The notes under the pieces: model-generated
The model's input: only the letters and a program-made list of their open reading frames with translations
What the model was told of the DNA's origin: nothing
The model's database searches: none
Shown: piece by piece, positions 17,853 through 27,402 of the stretch
Position numbering within the stretch: the stretch's first letter is position 1
Layout: each line of letters opens with the position of its first letter
Made by a program: the position numbers and the translations under genes
Assembly: GCA_945957605.1 (NCBI GenBank)
Contig: CAMFLR010000005.1
Coordinates: 186,001 to 250,000 of the forward strand
DNA from: an uncultured Isosphaeraceae bacterium
GTDB taxonomy: Bacteria > Planctomycetota > Planctomycetia > Isosphaerales > Isosphaeraceae
Reading direction: 5' to 3'
Length of the DNA: 64,000 nucleotides

Positions 17853-18767
17853 ATGCCGGCAGTTCAGATCCAGAGTGTGACCAAGACATTTGGATCGCAC
17901 CTCGCTGTTGACGACCTCACCCTCAGCGTTCCCGAGGGGTCGATTTACGGTTTCATCGGCCCCAACGGCTCGGGAAAGACGACGACGTTGCGCATGATCA
18001 TGCGCATCTTTCATCCCGACCGCGGCGAGATCGAGGTGCTGGGTGAGCGCGCCATGACCGCGGCCTGCGAACGCGTCGGCTACCTGCCCGAAGAGCGCGG
18101 GCTGTACAAACAGATGCGCGTTTACGAGCTGCTCAAGTTCTACGCTCAGCTCAAAGGGATGAAGGAACCGCGCGACGGCATCGAACGCTGGCTCAACGTG
18201 ATGGGCCTTTCCACCTGGGCGAATCAGAAGATCAGCGCACTCTCAAAAGGGATGGCGCAAAAAATCCAGTTCATCGCCACGGTCGTCGCCGAACCCGCGC
18301 TCGTTTTGCTCGACGAACCTTTCAGCGGGCTCGACCCCGTCAACGCCGTCGGCCTCCGCGAGGCCGTGCTCAGCCTGAGACGCTCGGGCACGACCGTCAT
18401 TTTCTCGACGCACGACATGAGTACCGCCGAGAAGATGTGCGACTCGATCTTCATGATCTACAAAGGAAAGAAAGTGCTCGACGGCACGCTCGAGCAAATT
18501 CAGGACGCCTACGGCGAAGACACAATTCGCATCCGCATGGGTGGCGACGTCCCCGTCAATTTCGAGGACATCCCCGGCGTTCACACCGTTGCCGAATTCG
18601 GCCGTTACGTCGAGCTGAGACTCCACCCCGGCGCCGATTCTCAGCACATTCTGTCGGCGATCATGGAGCACGGCGAAGTCCGGCACTTCGAGCTTTCCCG
18701 CCCATCGCTGGGCGACATTTTCGTCCGGATCGCCGGCCCCGGAGCGCGCGAGGTGACTTATGCGTAA
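17853..18767 (+). CDS. ABC transporter ATP-binding protein (NatA-like)
   Basis: A 304-residue ATPase subunit. Walker A GPNGSGKTT starts at residue 36 (Lys42), the signature is LSKGMAQ (130-136, a conservative variant of LSGGQ) and Walker B is VLLDEPFSGLDP with Asp154/Glu155, followed by an H-loop in FSTHDMSTAE. The extra 80-residue C-terminal domain is typical of the NatA/CcmA-type exporter subfamily. It overlaps the permease gene by 8 bp, so the two are translationally coupled. Substrate unknown; Na+ or drug export is the family default. Confidence 0.92.
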   Translation: MPAVQIQSVTKTFGSHLAVDDLTLSVPEGSIYGFIGPNGSGKTTTLRMIMRIFHPDRGEIEVLGERAMTAACERVGYLPEERGLYKQMRVYELLKFYAQLKGMKEPRDGIERWLNVMGLSTWANQKISALSKGMAQKIQFIATVVAEPALVLLDEPFSGLDPVNAVGLREAVLSLRRSGTTVIFSTHDMSTAEKMCDSIFMIYKGKKVLDGTLEQIQDAYGEDTIRIRMGGDVPVNFEDIPGVHTVAEFGRYVELRLHPGADSQHILSAIMEHGEVRHFELSRPSLGDIFVRIAGPGAREVTYA

Positions 18768-20133
18768 AGTGCTCATCATCGCCGCGCGCGAATACAAAAC
18801 GGCCGTGCGCTCGAAAGCATTTTTGATCAGCCTGCTCTGCATGCCGCTCCTGATGTTCGGCGGCATCTTCGTGCAGACTTTGCTCAAAGATCACATCGAC
18901 ACCAGCGACAAGATCTTCCTGATAGTTGATCGCACACCAGGCGCCAAGCTTTTGCCGCAAGTGAAAGTGCTCGCCGAGCTACGAAACAAGACCGCCATTT
19001 TCGACCCCGACACGAAGCGCAGGAATTCACCTCGGTTCATCATTGAAGGTGTCGAAGCCTCCGAGCCAACGCCCGACGCGATTGCCAAGCAGCGATTCGA
19101 ACTGTCGCAACGCGTGAAGGCCAAGAAAGCGGTTGGCTTCGCCGAGATCGGCCCCGAAATCGTCAAGCCACCGCTCGGCTCACTCCCGCCCCTCGACGCC
19201 AAGGGCCGTTCCGCCTCAAACGCCGACGACCGCGTCTCGCTGCGCTATCAAACGAACTCTCCGCTCGAGAATGATTTCTCGCAGTGGATCGAAGTTACCG
19301 TCAACGCTTGCGTGATGAAGCAGCGAGCGTCCGACAAAGGCTTGTCGATGCTTGCCGTCGGTGAGGTGCTACGTCCCGTCCCTTTCCTGACGAAAAAGCT
19401 CACAACCCGCGACGCCAAGGGGCAGATTCACGACGCCGAGGACGAAAGCCGGGGCGCATCGCTGATCGTCCCGCTTGGCCTGTCCGTGATGATGATGTTC
19501 ATGACGCTCGTCGGCACATCTCCGCTCTTGCAAAGCGTGTTCGAGGAAAAAACCGCTCGCATTGCCGAGGTATTGCTCAGCTCGGCTCGCCCGTTCGAAT
19601 TGATGATGGGCAAGCTAATCGGCGCAGTCAGCGTCTCATTAACAACTGCCGCGATTTACCTGACCGCGTCGTACTTCATGGCCGCGCGTTACGGGTTTAA
19701 TGAACAGCTCAGTCCGGCCCTGCTTGTCTGGTTCATCCTGTTCCAGATCCTGGGAGTTCTGATTTACGGCTCACTCTACATCGCCATCGGCGCAGCTTGC
19801 TCCGACATCCGCGAAACGCAAACGATGGTCATGCCGGTGATGCTCGTCGGCACCATGCCGATGTTCGCGCTCATGAACGCGATCATGAACCCGACGGGCG
19901 TGCTTGCGGTTGCCCTCTCGTTCTTCCCGTTCGCCACGCCGATGTTCATGCTCGTCCGGCAGACGGTTCCTCCCGGTTGCCCGCTCTGGCAACTGCTCCT
20001 GTCGATCGCTCTCATGCTCGCGACGACCACCGCCTGTGTTTACGCAGCGGGGCGGATCTTCCGCGTCGGCATGCTAATGCAAGGAAAAGGTGCGAATTTC
20101 GCGCAAATGGCTCGCTGGGTTATTCGCGGCTGA
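18760..20133 (+). CDS. ABC-2 type permease (NatB-like)
   Basis: A 457-residue membrane subunit paired with the preceding ATPase. One N-terminal membrane helix (AFLISLLCMPLLMFGGIFV) is followed by a large external domain (about 45-225) and then five or six helices (about 232-445), the ABC2_membrane_3 layout. The motif FEEKTARIAEVLLSSARPFELMMGKL after the first helix of the bundle is typical of the family. Its start overlaps the end of the ATPase gene. Confidence 0.9.
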   Translation: MRKVLIIAAREYKTAVRSKAFLISLLCMPLLMFGGIFVQTLLKDHIDTSDKIFLIVDRTPGAKLLPQVKVLAELRNKTAIFDPDTKRRNSPRFIIEGVEASEPTPDAIAKQRFELSQRVKAKKAVGFAEIGPEIVKPPLGSLPPLDAKGRSASNADDRVSLRYQTNSPLENDFSQWIEVTVNACVMKQRASDKGLSMLAVGEVLRPVPFLTKKLTTRDAKGQIHDAEDESRGASLIVPLGLSVMMMFMTLVGTSPLLQSVFEEKTARIAEVLLSSARPFELMMGKLIGAVSVSLTTAAIYLTASYFMAARYGFNEQLSPALLVWFILFQILGVLIYGSLYIAIGAACSDIRETQTMVMPVMLVGTMPMFALMNAIMNPTGVLAVALSFFPFATPMFMLVRQTVPPGCPLWQLLLSIALMLATTTACVYAAGRIFRVGMLMQGKGANFAQMARWVIRG

Positions 20134-20287
20134 TTCGTGGTTTTGGCGATTGTTGACTCGTATTTCCCGCCGTTTCGCGCATTGCTCTTGGGCGTCGGCA
20201 CGGCTAACTTGATCGACGTGGCGCATTGGCCGATCCGCAACGCGCCGGCGCACTTCGATCAAACGCAACAACAGGGGAATACGAGTC

Positions 20288-21310
20288 ATGACGAACCTCT
20301 CCCGCAGGCTATTTTTCACGCTCCTCTCGGGAAGCGTGATTCTTGCAGGCAATTCGGTGCAAGCCGCTGACGACGCCAAGCCGACGCTCGGCACGATCGA
20401 ACGCCTTGACCCACGCTTCGACGAGATCGTTCCCAAGGATGCCCGCGTCGAGCGAATCGCCGAAGGATACGACTGGTCCGAAGGTCCCGTTTGGGACAAG
20501 GCCACCGGCACCCTGCTCTTCTCCGACGTGCCGATGAACACGGTCTTCCAGTGGACGCCAGGCAAGGCCGTTTCGGTCTACCTCAAGCCCAGCGGCTACA
20601 CCGGAACAACCCCGCGCGGCGGTGAACCGGGCTCGAACGGCCTCGTCAAGGATTCCAAGGGCCGCCTCGTCCTCTGCCAGCACGGCGACCGCCGCGTCGC
20701 GCGACTTGAAGATGGCAAGTTCGTCACTCTGGTCGACAACTACCAGGGTAAGCGGCTCAACAGCCCGAACGATGGCGTCTACCACTCGAACGGCGACCTC
20801 TACTTCACCGACCCGCCGTACGGCTTGCTCGGGCTGAACAACGACCCCAAGAAGGAACTGCCGTACAACGGCGTTTATCGCCTGTCGAAGTCGGGCGAGC
20901 TGACGCTTCTTACCAAAGAAATGACATATCCCAACGGGATTGCGCTTTCACCCGACGAGAAGACGCTCTACGTCGCCAATTCCGATCCCAAACTGGCAAT
21001 CTGGATGGCTTTCCCCGTCCTGGCCGACGGTAATATCGGCCCCGGAAAAGTCTTCTTCGACACCACCAAATGGGTCGGTCAGAAAAAGGGCCTGCCAGAC
21101 GGCATGAAGGTCGACGCCAAGGGGAATATCTTCGCAACCGGTCCCGGCGGCGTGCTGGTCTTCTCACCCGACGCCACGCATCTCGGCACGTTCGCGACGG
21201 GCGAAGCAACCGCCAACTGCGGCTGGGGCGAAGATGGATCGACGTTGTTTATCACTGCGGATATGTATATCGGTCGCGTGAAGTTGAATACGAAGGGGAA
21301 GGGATTCTGA
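20288..21310 (+). CDS. Secreted SMP-30/gluconolactonase-like protein
   Basis: A 340-residue protein with a signal peptide (RRLFFTLLSGSVILAG, cleavage near VQA). It is a six-bladed beta-propeller of the SMP-30/gluconolactonase/LRE family: YDWSEGPVW blade, SPNDGVYHSNGDLYFTDPPYG, YPNGIALSPDEKTLYVANSD and LPDGMKVDAKGNIFATGPGG carry the expected metal-binding Glu, Asn and Asp positions. Members hydrolyse sugar lactones or other esters. GGGGAA lies before ATG 20288. A second family member is encoded at 60785-61747. Confidence 0.88.
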   Translation: MTNLSRRLFFTLLSGSVILAGNSVQAADDAKPTLGTIERLDPRFDEIVPKDARVERIAEGYDWSEGPVWDKATGTLLFSDVPMNTVFQWTPGKAVSVYLKPSGYTGTTPRGGEPGSNGLVKDSKGRLVLCQHGDRRVARLEDGKFVTLVDNYQGKRLNSPNDGVYHSNGDLYFTDPPYGLLGLNNDPKKELPYNGVYRLSKSGELTLLTKEMTYPNGIALSPDEKTLYVANSDPKLAIWMAFPVLADGNIGPGKVFFDTTKWVGQKKGLPDGMKVDAKGNIFATGPGGVLVFSPDATHLGTFATGEATANCGWGEDGSTLFITADMYIGRVKLNTKGKGF

Positions 21311-21324
21311 GCAGGAGTCGTTCG

Positions 21325-21356
21325 CGTCTCGGTCGGTGCAATCGCCGGCCGAGACG
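21325..21356. terminator. Bidirectional terminator between convergent genes
   Basis: CGTCTCGGTCGG (21325-21336) pairs with CCGGCCGAGACG (21345-21356), 12 pairs with one G-U and an 8-nt loop. It lies between the SMP-30 gene and the convergent minus-strand gene. Confidence 0.7.
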
Positions 21357-21386
21357 TTAGTTGTCAATCAAACCTCTGCGGCTGGA

Positions 21387-22253
21387 TCACTTCTCGGCTG
21401 CGTCTGAGTTGTTGCTGGGAACAGCCGGCGGATTGGGGTCGAATTTTTTCCCCAGCATTTTGCGATACGTATCACGTTGCCGTTTTGTAAGCACTCGTTC
21501 AATCTCCTGCGCCAGCCCCGTTTGCGTGGCGTCAGCCTCCTTGGCGAGATTTTTTCTCGCCTCCTCCAGACCTTTTTCCTTGGCGGGGTCAACGCGAACT
21601 CGAATGTTTTCCTGCTCGCCGGACGACGCTTGCTGGTTCTTGGGAGCGTCGGTGATTCGGACAAGTCTCTGTCGAATCTCTTCTTGTTCGCGGTCAGAAT
21701 TCTGACGCAATGATTGACTCGCATTTATTAACGAATTTCGGATTTCCTCTCTCTGATCGGGGCTCAAGTTCAGGCGATCTTGCACGTCCAGTCTGAAGAA
21801 TGCACTGGCTCCTTCAAGTTGCATGCGAATTTCGAGCAGACGGGCGCGCTGTGGGCCGCTGAGAATCTTCAAAAGGCTGCGATCAGCTTCATCCCGCGAT
21901 GTTTTAAGGGCGAGAACACGTTGCTGCCGGATGGCCTGAACTTGTTCCGGGTCAGGGTTTTCGCCGAGTTGCTTGATCATGTCGAGATATTGCTTACCTT
22001 CTTGTCGGTAATACTCGTCAGTCTTGGCATTCTGCGATTTCGCTTGCTTCTCTTGCTCAGCGGTCAGCTTGATCTCCTTTTGCACCGCCGGCATGATAAG
22101 CAGTCTTTCAACGGTCGCATTGCCCATGCCGTTCCGAATCTTTACCGGCGCCGGTTTGGTTTCCGCTTTCTTCTCGACCGCTGGAGCTTGCGCCAGGGCG
22201 TGCGTCGCCATCAAGGTGACGAGCAGTGACGCAACGATCCCAAATCGACGCAT
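21387..22253 (-). CDS. Secreted helical protein with Spy/CpxP-like LTxxQ motif, function unknown
   Basis: 288 residues from the chosen start, with a clean signal peptide (MRRFGIVASLLVTLMATHALA). The mature part is almost all charged helix, rich in Glu, Gln, Arg and Lys. The motifs KLTAEQEKQA and NLSPDQREEI recall the LTxxQ motif of periplasmic Spy/CpxP chaperones, but the protein is longer and the match is only local. The frame extends to 22388, but GGAAGGAAG lies 7 bases before ATG 22253. It is downstream of the NADH dehydrogenase gene on the same strand and may be its own unit. Confidence 0.72.
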   Translation of the reverse strand: MRRFGIVASLLVTLMATHALAQAPAVEKKAETKPAPVKIRNGMGNATVERLLIMPAVQKEIKLTAEQEKQAKSQNAKTDEYYRQEGKQYLDMIKQLGENPDPEQVQAIRQQRVLALKTSRDEADRSLLKILSGPQRARLLEIRMQLEGASAFFRLDVQDRLNLSPDQREEIRNSLINASQSLRQNSDREQEEIRQRLVRITDAPKNQQASSGEQENIRVRVDPAKEKGLEEARKNLAKEADATQTGLAQEIERVLTKRQRDTYRKMLGKKFDPNPPAVPSNNSDAAEK

Positions 22254-22389
22254 GACAATCTTCCTTCCGCTGATGGAGAATCCAGAGAGCGGCCGAGTTC
22301 GTGCCCCCAGCCTCGCAAGTACGCCCGCCATTCGAGCACGAATCGAATGCTGGTATTTGGATTCAGGCTCGTATGCTTGCGGCCCCAAG

Positions 22390-23700
22390 TCAAGCAGAAA
22401 CTTTGCCGGTCTCGCCGTTCTCTTCCGGTGCGTCGAGCAAGTTGTGTACTGGCCCTGTAATCAGTCGCGCTCCGCGTTCATAAGTAAAATAAATCCACGC
22501 CCATTCGCCCAGCACAAAGAATCGGTTGCGAAAGCCAATCAGAAAGAAAATGTGGATCAGCAGCCAAGCCAGCCACGCGGGAAATCCCGAGAGGTGAAGC
22601 GAACCAATCTTGGCCACAGCCGAAGCACGCCCAATTGTCGCCAGCGAGCCTTTATCGTTATAGCGAAACGCCGCAGTCGTTTTACCCTTGAGACCATTCT
22701 TGATTCGTGTCGCGGCGTAGCGGCCTCCCTGCATCGCGGCGGGCGCAACGCCGGGGACCGGCTGACCATTGGCTTGCTGAATCGACGCGAGATCGCCGAT
22801 GACCACAATCTCAGGATGGCCCGGGATCGAAAGATCGGGTTCGATGAGCACGCGTCCAGAACGATCGAGCGGTACGCCCAAACTGCGCGCCAGCGGCGAG
22901 GCCGCCACACCGGCCGCCCAGATCACCGTGCGCGACGGAACTTGCTCGCCGCCAATGGTGACGCCGTGATCGTCGATCTGCGACACCGGAGCACCTGTGC
23001 GAACATCAACTCCCAACCTCACAAGCTGCGCTCGCGCTTTTTCTGAAAGATCGGCCGGGAACGTGGAGAGCACGCGCGGACCCGCCTCCACGAGCAGCAC
23101 ACGCGCCTCGCGCGTATCGAAATGGTGGAAGTCTTTCGAGAGAACGTGCCGCGAAATCTCGGCTAGCGCGCCGGCCATTTCAACGCCAGTCGGCCCGGCG
23201 CCGACGATCACAAACGTCTGCCACGCCCGGCGCTTTTCGGGATCGGTCTCACGTTCGGCCGCTTCGTAAGCCAAAAGTACGCGACGCCGGATATCGAGTG
23301 CATCTTCGATGGTCTTGAGACCCGGAGCATCCGCCGCCCAGTTGTCATGGCCGAAGTAAGAATGCGTCGCGCCCGTGGCGATGATCAACTCGTCGTATTC
23401 GAGCACGCCGTCGGCCAGAATCACGCGACGACCATCGGCATCGATGCTCACGGCCTCGCCGAGAATGACGTCGACGTTTTTCTGGTCGCGCAGTACGTGG
23501 CGAATCGGCGAGGCGATGTTGCTTGGATTCAGCGCCGCGGTTGCGACCTGATAAAGTAAAGGCTGGAACAGATGATGATTTCTGCGATCGACGAGCGTGA
23601 TTTTGACAGGTGCGCGGCGAAGCCCTTTTGCTGCTTCAAGTCCGCCGAATCCGCCTCCCAGAATGACCACGCGGGTTTCGTGCGTTGCGGCAGATGACAT
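22390..23700 (-). CDS. ndh: Type II NADH:quinone dehydrogenase (NDH-2)
   Basis: A 436-residue flavoprotein that passes electrons from NADH to quinone without pumping protons. The FAD-binding GxGxxG is ILGGGFGGLEAA (residues 13-24), the second dinucleotide fold FVIVGAGPTGVEMAGAL (163-179) binds NADH, and VVIGDLASI is the C-terminal FAD contact. A hydrophobic C-terminal stretch (PAWLAWLLIHIFFLIGF) fits membrane attachment. It lies 23 bp after the histidine kinase gene on the same strand, so co-transcription is plausible. Confidence 0.9.
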   Translation of the reverse strand: MSSAATHETRVVILGGGFGGLEAAKGLRRAPVKITLVDRRNHHLFQPLLYQVATAALNPSNIASPIRHVLRDQKNVDVILGEAVSIDADGRRVILADGVLEYDELIIATGATHSYFGHDNWAADAPGLKTIEDALDIRRRVLLAYEAAERETDPEKRRAWQTFVIVGAGPTGVEMAGALAEISRHVLSKDFHHFDTREARVLLVEAGPRVLSTFPADLSEKARAQLVRLGVDVRTGAPVSQIDDHGVTIGGEQVPSRTVIWAAGVAASPLARSLGVPLDRSGRVLIEPDLSIPGHPEIVVIGDLASIQQANGQPVPGVAPAAMQGGRYAATRIKNGLKGKTTAAFRYNDKGSLATIGRASAVAKIGSLHLSGFPAWLAWLLIHIFFLIGFRNRFFVLGEWAWIYFTYERGARLITGPVHNLLDAPEENGETGKVSA

Positions 23701-23723
23701 CAGTGCCAGATTCCTTGCGAGGT

Positions 23724-26700
23724 CTATTCCTGATTGACGACGTTTTTCGCCATCACGCTGTCGATCAGCGACTCGAGTTGCTGGATGTCAATTGGCTTGA
23801 TCAGGTGCGCGGAGAATCCCGCCTGGTGCGATCGCTGAATGTCGGCTTCCATGCCGTAGCCGCTGAGGGCGATCGCAGGAATCGGCCCGTAGTGCAAGAG
23901 GATTTGAATCACGTCGAATCCCGATCCGTCGGGCAGACCCAGGTCGCTCACAAGCAGGTCGAAGCGCTGGTTGCGGGCAAGATCGTCAACAGTCGCGACC
24001 GTCGTCGCCGGCGTTACCGAATGCCCACGCGCTCGCAGCAATCGGGTGAGGATCTTGAGCGAGTCCTCGTTGTCTTCTACCAGCAAGATGCGCAACGGCC
24101 CCGAATGTTTTGCGCTGTCCTGCGGCTCGATGTCGTTTGAAGGAAAGCCCGACGGGCGCGGGGCGGCCGTGGTCGCCAGTTCGACAGTGAAGGTCGAGCC
24201 TTTATTCTGCCCCTCACTCTGAGCCGCCAGCGTGCCTCCCAGCGCTTCGACTACCGATCGACTGATCGCCAATCCCAGGCCAAGGCCGCCGAATCGGCGC
24301 GTGATCGAGGCATCGCCCTGCTCAAAGGCGTTGAAGATTTTGGGAAGTGCTTCGGGCGCAATTCCCAGCCCGGTGTCGACCACATCGATTCGCAACCGCC
24401 CATCGCGCAGGTTCTCGGTGCGAATCGAAAGGTGGCCGCCGTTGCTCGTGAATTTGACCGCGTTCTTGATCAGGTTCCAGAATACCTGCTGCAACCGAGC
24501 AGGGTCGGCCTGAACGTGATAAGCCGTCGCATCGAGTCGCATCTCGAAGGTAATTTCCTTCGTGCGGATATCGTTCATGCAGATGTCGAGCGTTTGGCCG
24601 AGCAACTCGTGCGCATCGACCGTCTGCGCTTCGAGCCGCAGCTTTCCCTGCACGATCCGCGTGATGTCGAGAAGGTCGTCGATCAAACGCGCTTCAAGCT
24701 CGACATTCCTCCGCACCATCCGAAGCGTCGCGCCATGCGATTCGGAAAGCGTCGGGTCATAGAGCATTTCGCAAACGCCCGCCAGCACCGGAGTCAGCGG
24801 CGTGCGTAGCTCGTGGCTCAAAACAGCGAGAAACTGGTTCTTGGCGAGATTGGCCGAAATCGCCGCTTCCGTTGCCTTTTCGAGCGCGTGCTGGGCTCGC
24901 TTCGGTTCGGTGATGTTCAGGCTGACGCCAATGACTCGTACAGCATCGCCGAAGCCGTCGCGGAAAATGCGTCCGCGGCTGTGAATCCAGCGAATCGTCC
25001 CGTCTTGCGCAAAGACGCGAAACTCGACGCGGAAATCAGGCTTGTCGGCAATCGCGTCGCGAATGGTGTCGTCGAGCTTCGCCACATCGTCGGGATGAAC
25101 CAACGACATGAACGTCTGCATCTTGCCGTCGAACGTCCCTCGCGAGACACCGTGAATCGCTTCGAGATTGTCGGACCAGCGGGTTTCGTTCGTCACCAAA
25201 CGCCAGTCCCACGTCCCCATCTCCGCGACGTCAAGCGCCAGGCGAAGCTGTTCCTCGCGTTCCTGAAGCGCCTGCTGCGTTCGACGGCGCTCGGTGATAT
25301 CGATCAAAAAGCCAATGCAGTGCGAGCTCGAATCATCCAGCCTGGCCAGGCCCATCAACACCGAAACGCGACGGCCATGCAGGCCGATGTATTCCTTGAT
25401 GTAAGGGTCGCAAACACCGGTCGCGCGAAGCTGGGCCCAGGCTTGGTCGTCAGTCTCGCGATAGTCGGGAGCGACGAGCGAGCGCCAGTCGATTTTCCCT
25501 TCTTGAAGGTCGTCGCGCGTGGCGCCGATCATTGCCAGGAACGACGCATTGGCATCAAGGATGGCATAACCATCGATTTCGCCAATGACGATTCCGATGA
25601 TCCCCGAATCGGCGAGCGCGCGGAACCGAGCCTCGGCGACGCGCAACTCAGCTTCGGCGCGCTTGCGCTCGACGAACTGACCGATCTGGTTGCCCACGAC
25701 TCGCAACGTGCTCGTCATCGCCTCGTCGGAGCCGACGATTTCGACGGTGAAAAACTCCATCACGCCCAGCATCGTTTCAGCCGCGCAAATCGGGAAGCCG
25801 ATGCCGGTACGCAATCCCGCGGTGCGCGCAGTGATCATGCGGGCGAAGGTTGGGTTGTCCATGATGTCGGAAAGCCAGGCGGGCTTACCCGTCTGCCAGA
25901 CCAACCCCGGCAATCCATTTCCCGGCTCAAACGTCTGCGTAGCCGAAAACTCGGCGAACCGTTCGTGCGATCGTACCCCGCGATGCCAGATCCCGTTGCA
26001 CGTGAGCGTTTGCACGGAGTCGTCGACGACCCAGGAAACGCCAACACTCGCACGCAAACCGTTGCCAATCGCTTCGAGCAGCCGCGGAGTCGCCGCGGCC
26101 AGAGTGGTCGACTCGGCGAGAATCCGGCTCACCTCGTACTGAACCATCAACCGACGTTCAGCCTGCTTCTGTTCGGTGATGTCGCGGGCAATTGTCGCGA
26201 TGCCGATGGTGTTGCCTTCGGAATCTTTGAGCGACGACACGCTCATCGAGATATCGAGCCGGCGGCCGTCTTTGCGCACGCGTTGGGTTTCGAAGTGCGA
26301 GACGGCGACGCCGTTTTCGATCTTCGTCAGCATCCGCGGGATTTCATCGGTGCGGTCGGGTGGCACCAGCATCGCGAGCGGCCGGCCGAGCGTTTCCGCG
26401 GCCGAATAACCAAAAAGCTGCTCGGCGGCGGGATTCCACGACGTGATCTTGTCGTCCGTCCCTCGGCCGATAATCGCATCCTGAGACGACGCCACGATCG
26501 CCGCCAACTCGACGACTGCTTCTTCAAAACGACGCTGAGCAGTGACGTCGCGAAACACAAAAACGACGCCCGCTTCTCGCGAGATCGGACCGCGAATCGG
26601 TGTCGCGACGCCGTCGATCGGCTTTCGTGAGCCCTTACGGTCGATGATCACCGCGCCCGACTTCCCCAGCGTTACCGTGCGCCCTTCGATGAGCGCCTTC

Positions 26701-27257
26701 TCGACGGTTGCCGGCTCGCTCGTGCGCGGTTTGGTGTACTTGATCGTCAACACCTGTTCGAGCGCCTGGCCGATCGCTTCGTCCTTGGCCCAGCCGGTCA
26801 GCTCTTCGGCTTTGGGATTCAGAAATGCAACGCGCCCGCGTGCGTCGGTGCCAATCACACCATCGCCAACGCTCGTGAGCATCCCTTCAAACAAAATCCG
26901 CCGCTGATGCTCGGCACGTTCCGCTCGCCGCCGCGCCTCGACGAGCGAACTGATGAAACCTGCCGTGCTCAGGAACACCACGGTGCGGAAGACGTCGTTA
27001 AATGGCGAGCCGACCGTGGAAACAGCCACCTGCGTTTGTGGGAAGAAGACGATCAGCGAGACCGACGCGAGCCCGGCCGCGAACATTCCCGGCCCGATGC
27101 CACCCTTCCATGCCGCGAACATCACCGCCGCGAGGAGCAGCGGGTTCACCGTCGGCGTAACCCAGCGCTGGAATGCCAGGTTGACGACGGTGGCCGTCAG
27201 CACAGCGACGAGTGCCCAAAGGTAGTCCAAACTCGCAACCAACCACCTTTTAGACAT
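23724..27257 (-). CDS. Multi-PAS/GAF hybrid sensor histidine kinase with receiver domain
   Basis: An 1177-residue sensor. The N-terminus (about 8-110) has several hydrophobic helices resembling the KdpD-type DUF4118 membrane domain. PAS domains follow at about 125-240 and 250-365, a GAF domain at about 385-540 and two more PAS domains at about 545-665 and 675-800, several ending in the PAC signature (DITEQKQAERR, NITEPKRAQHA). HisKA has the phosphoacceptor His815 in LSHELRTPL; the ATPase domain shows NLIKNAVKFT, DTGLGIAPE and GGLGLGLAIS. The C-terminal receiver has Asp1105 in VSDLGLPDG. GAGG lies about 8 bases before ATG 27257. No separate response regulator is nearby, so output must pass to a distant partner. 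Confidence 0.92.
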   Translation of the reverse strand: MSKRWLVASLDYLWALVAVLTATVVNLAFQRWVTPTVNPLLLAAVMFAAWKGGIGPGMFAAGLASVSLIVFFPQTQVAVSTVGSPFNDVFRTVVFLSTAGFISSLVEARRRAERAEHQRRILFEGMLTSVGDGVIGTDARGRVAFLNPKAEELTGWAKDEAIGQALEQVLTIKYTKPRTSEPATVEKALIEGRTVTLGKSGAVIIDRKGSRKPIDGVATPIRGPISREAGVVFVFRDVTAQRRFEEAVVELAAIVASSQDAIIGRGTDDKITSWNPAAEQLFGYSAAETLGRPLAMLVPPDRTDEIPRMLTKIENGVAVSHFETQRVRKDGRRLDISMSVSSLKDSEGNTIGIATIARDITEQKQAERRLMVQYEVSRILAESTTLAAATPRLLEAIGNGLRASVGVSWVVDDSVQTLTCNGIWHRGVRSHERFAEFSATQTFEPGNGLPGLVWQTGKPAWLSDIMDNPTFARMITARTAGLRTGIGFPICAAETMLGVMEFFTVEIVGSDEAMTSTLRVVGNQIGQFVERKRAEAELRVAEARFRALADSGIIGIVIGEIDGYAILDANASFLAMIGATRDDLQEGKIDWRSLVAPDYRETDDQAWAQLRATGVCDPYIKEYIGLHGRRVSVLMGLARLDDSSSHCIGFLIDITERRRTQQALQEREEQLRLALDVAEMGTWDWRLVTNETRWSDNLEAIHGVSRGTFDGKMQTFMSLVHPDDVAKLDDTIRDAIADKPDFRVEFRVFAQDGTIRWIHSRGRIFRDGFGDAVRVIGVSLNITEPKRAQHALEKATEAAISANLAKNQFLAVLSHELRTPLTPVLAGVCEMLYDPTLSESHGATLRMVRRNVELEARLIDDLLDITRIVQGKLRLEAQTVDAHELLGQTLDICMNDIRTKEITFEMRLDATAYHVQADPARLQQVFWNLIKNAVKFTSNGGHLSIRTENLRDGRLRIDVVDTGLGIAPEALPKIFNAFEQGDASITRRFGGLGLGLAISRSVVEALGGTLAAQSEGQNKGSTFTVELATTAAPRPSGFPSNDIEPQDSAKHSGPLRILLVEDNEDSLKILTRLLRARGHSVTPATTVATVDDLARNQRFDLLVSDLGLPDGSGFDVIQILLHYGPIPAIALSGYGMEADIQRSHQAGFSAHLIKPIDIQQLESLIDSVMAKNVVNQE

Positions 27258-27402
27258 TCACCGCCTCGACACACATGAACGTTGCCGCGTCGCAATCATC
27301 TCAACCCACCTCCTAGAATATGAATCCGGCGTAGATAAGGCCAGAAGCTCATTTTGATCGTAGCTGGCAGGTGGGTTGAACGATGAGTTGCTCTAAACGG
27401 CG

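Noticed and set aside
24813-26630. 605-codon plus-strand frame across the histidine kinase gene
   Set aside because: It mirrors PAS and HisKA coding sequence on the other strand and is rich in Arg and His, as shadow frames are.
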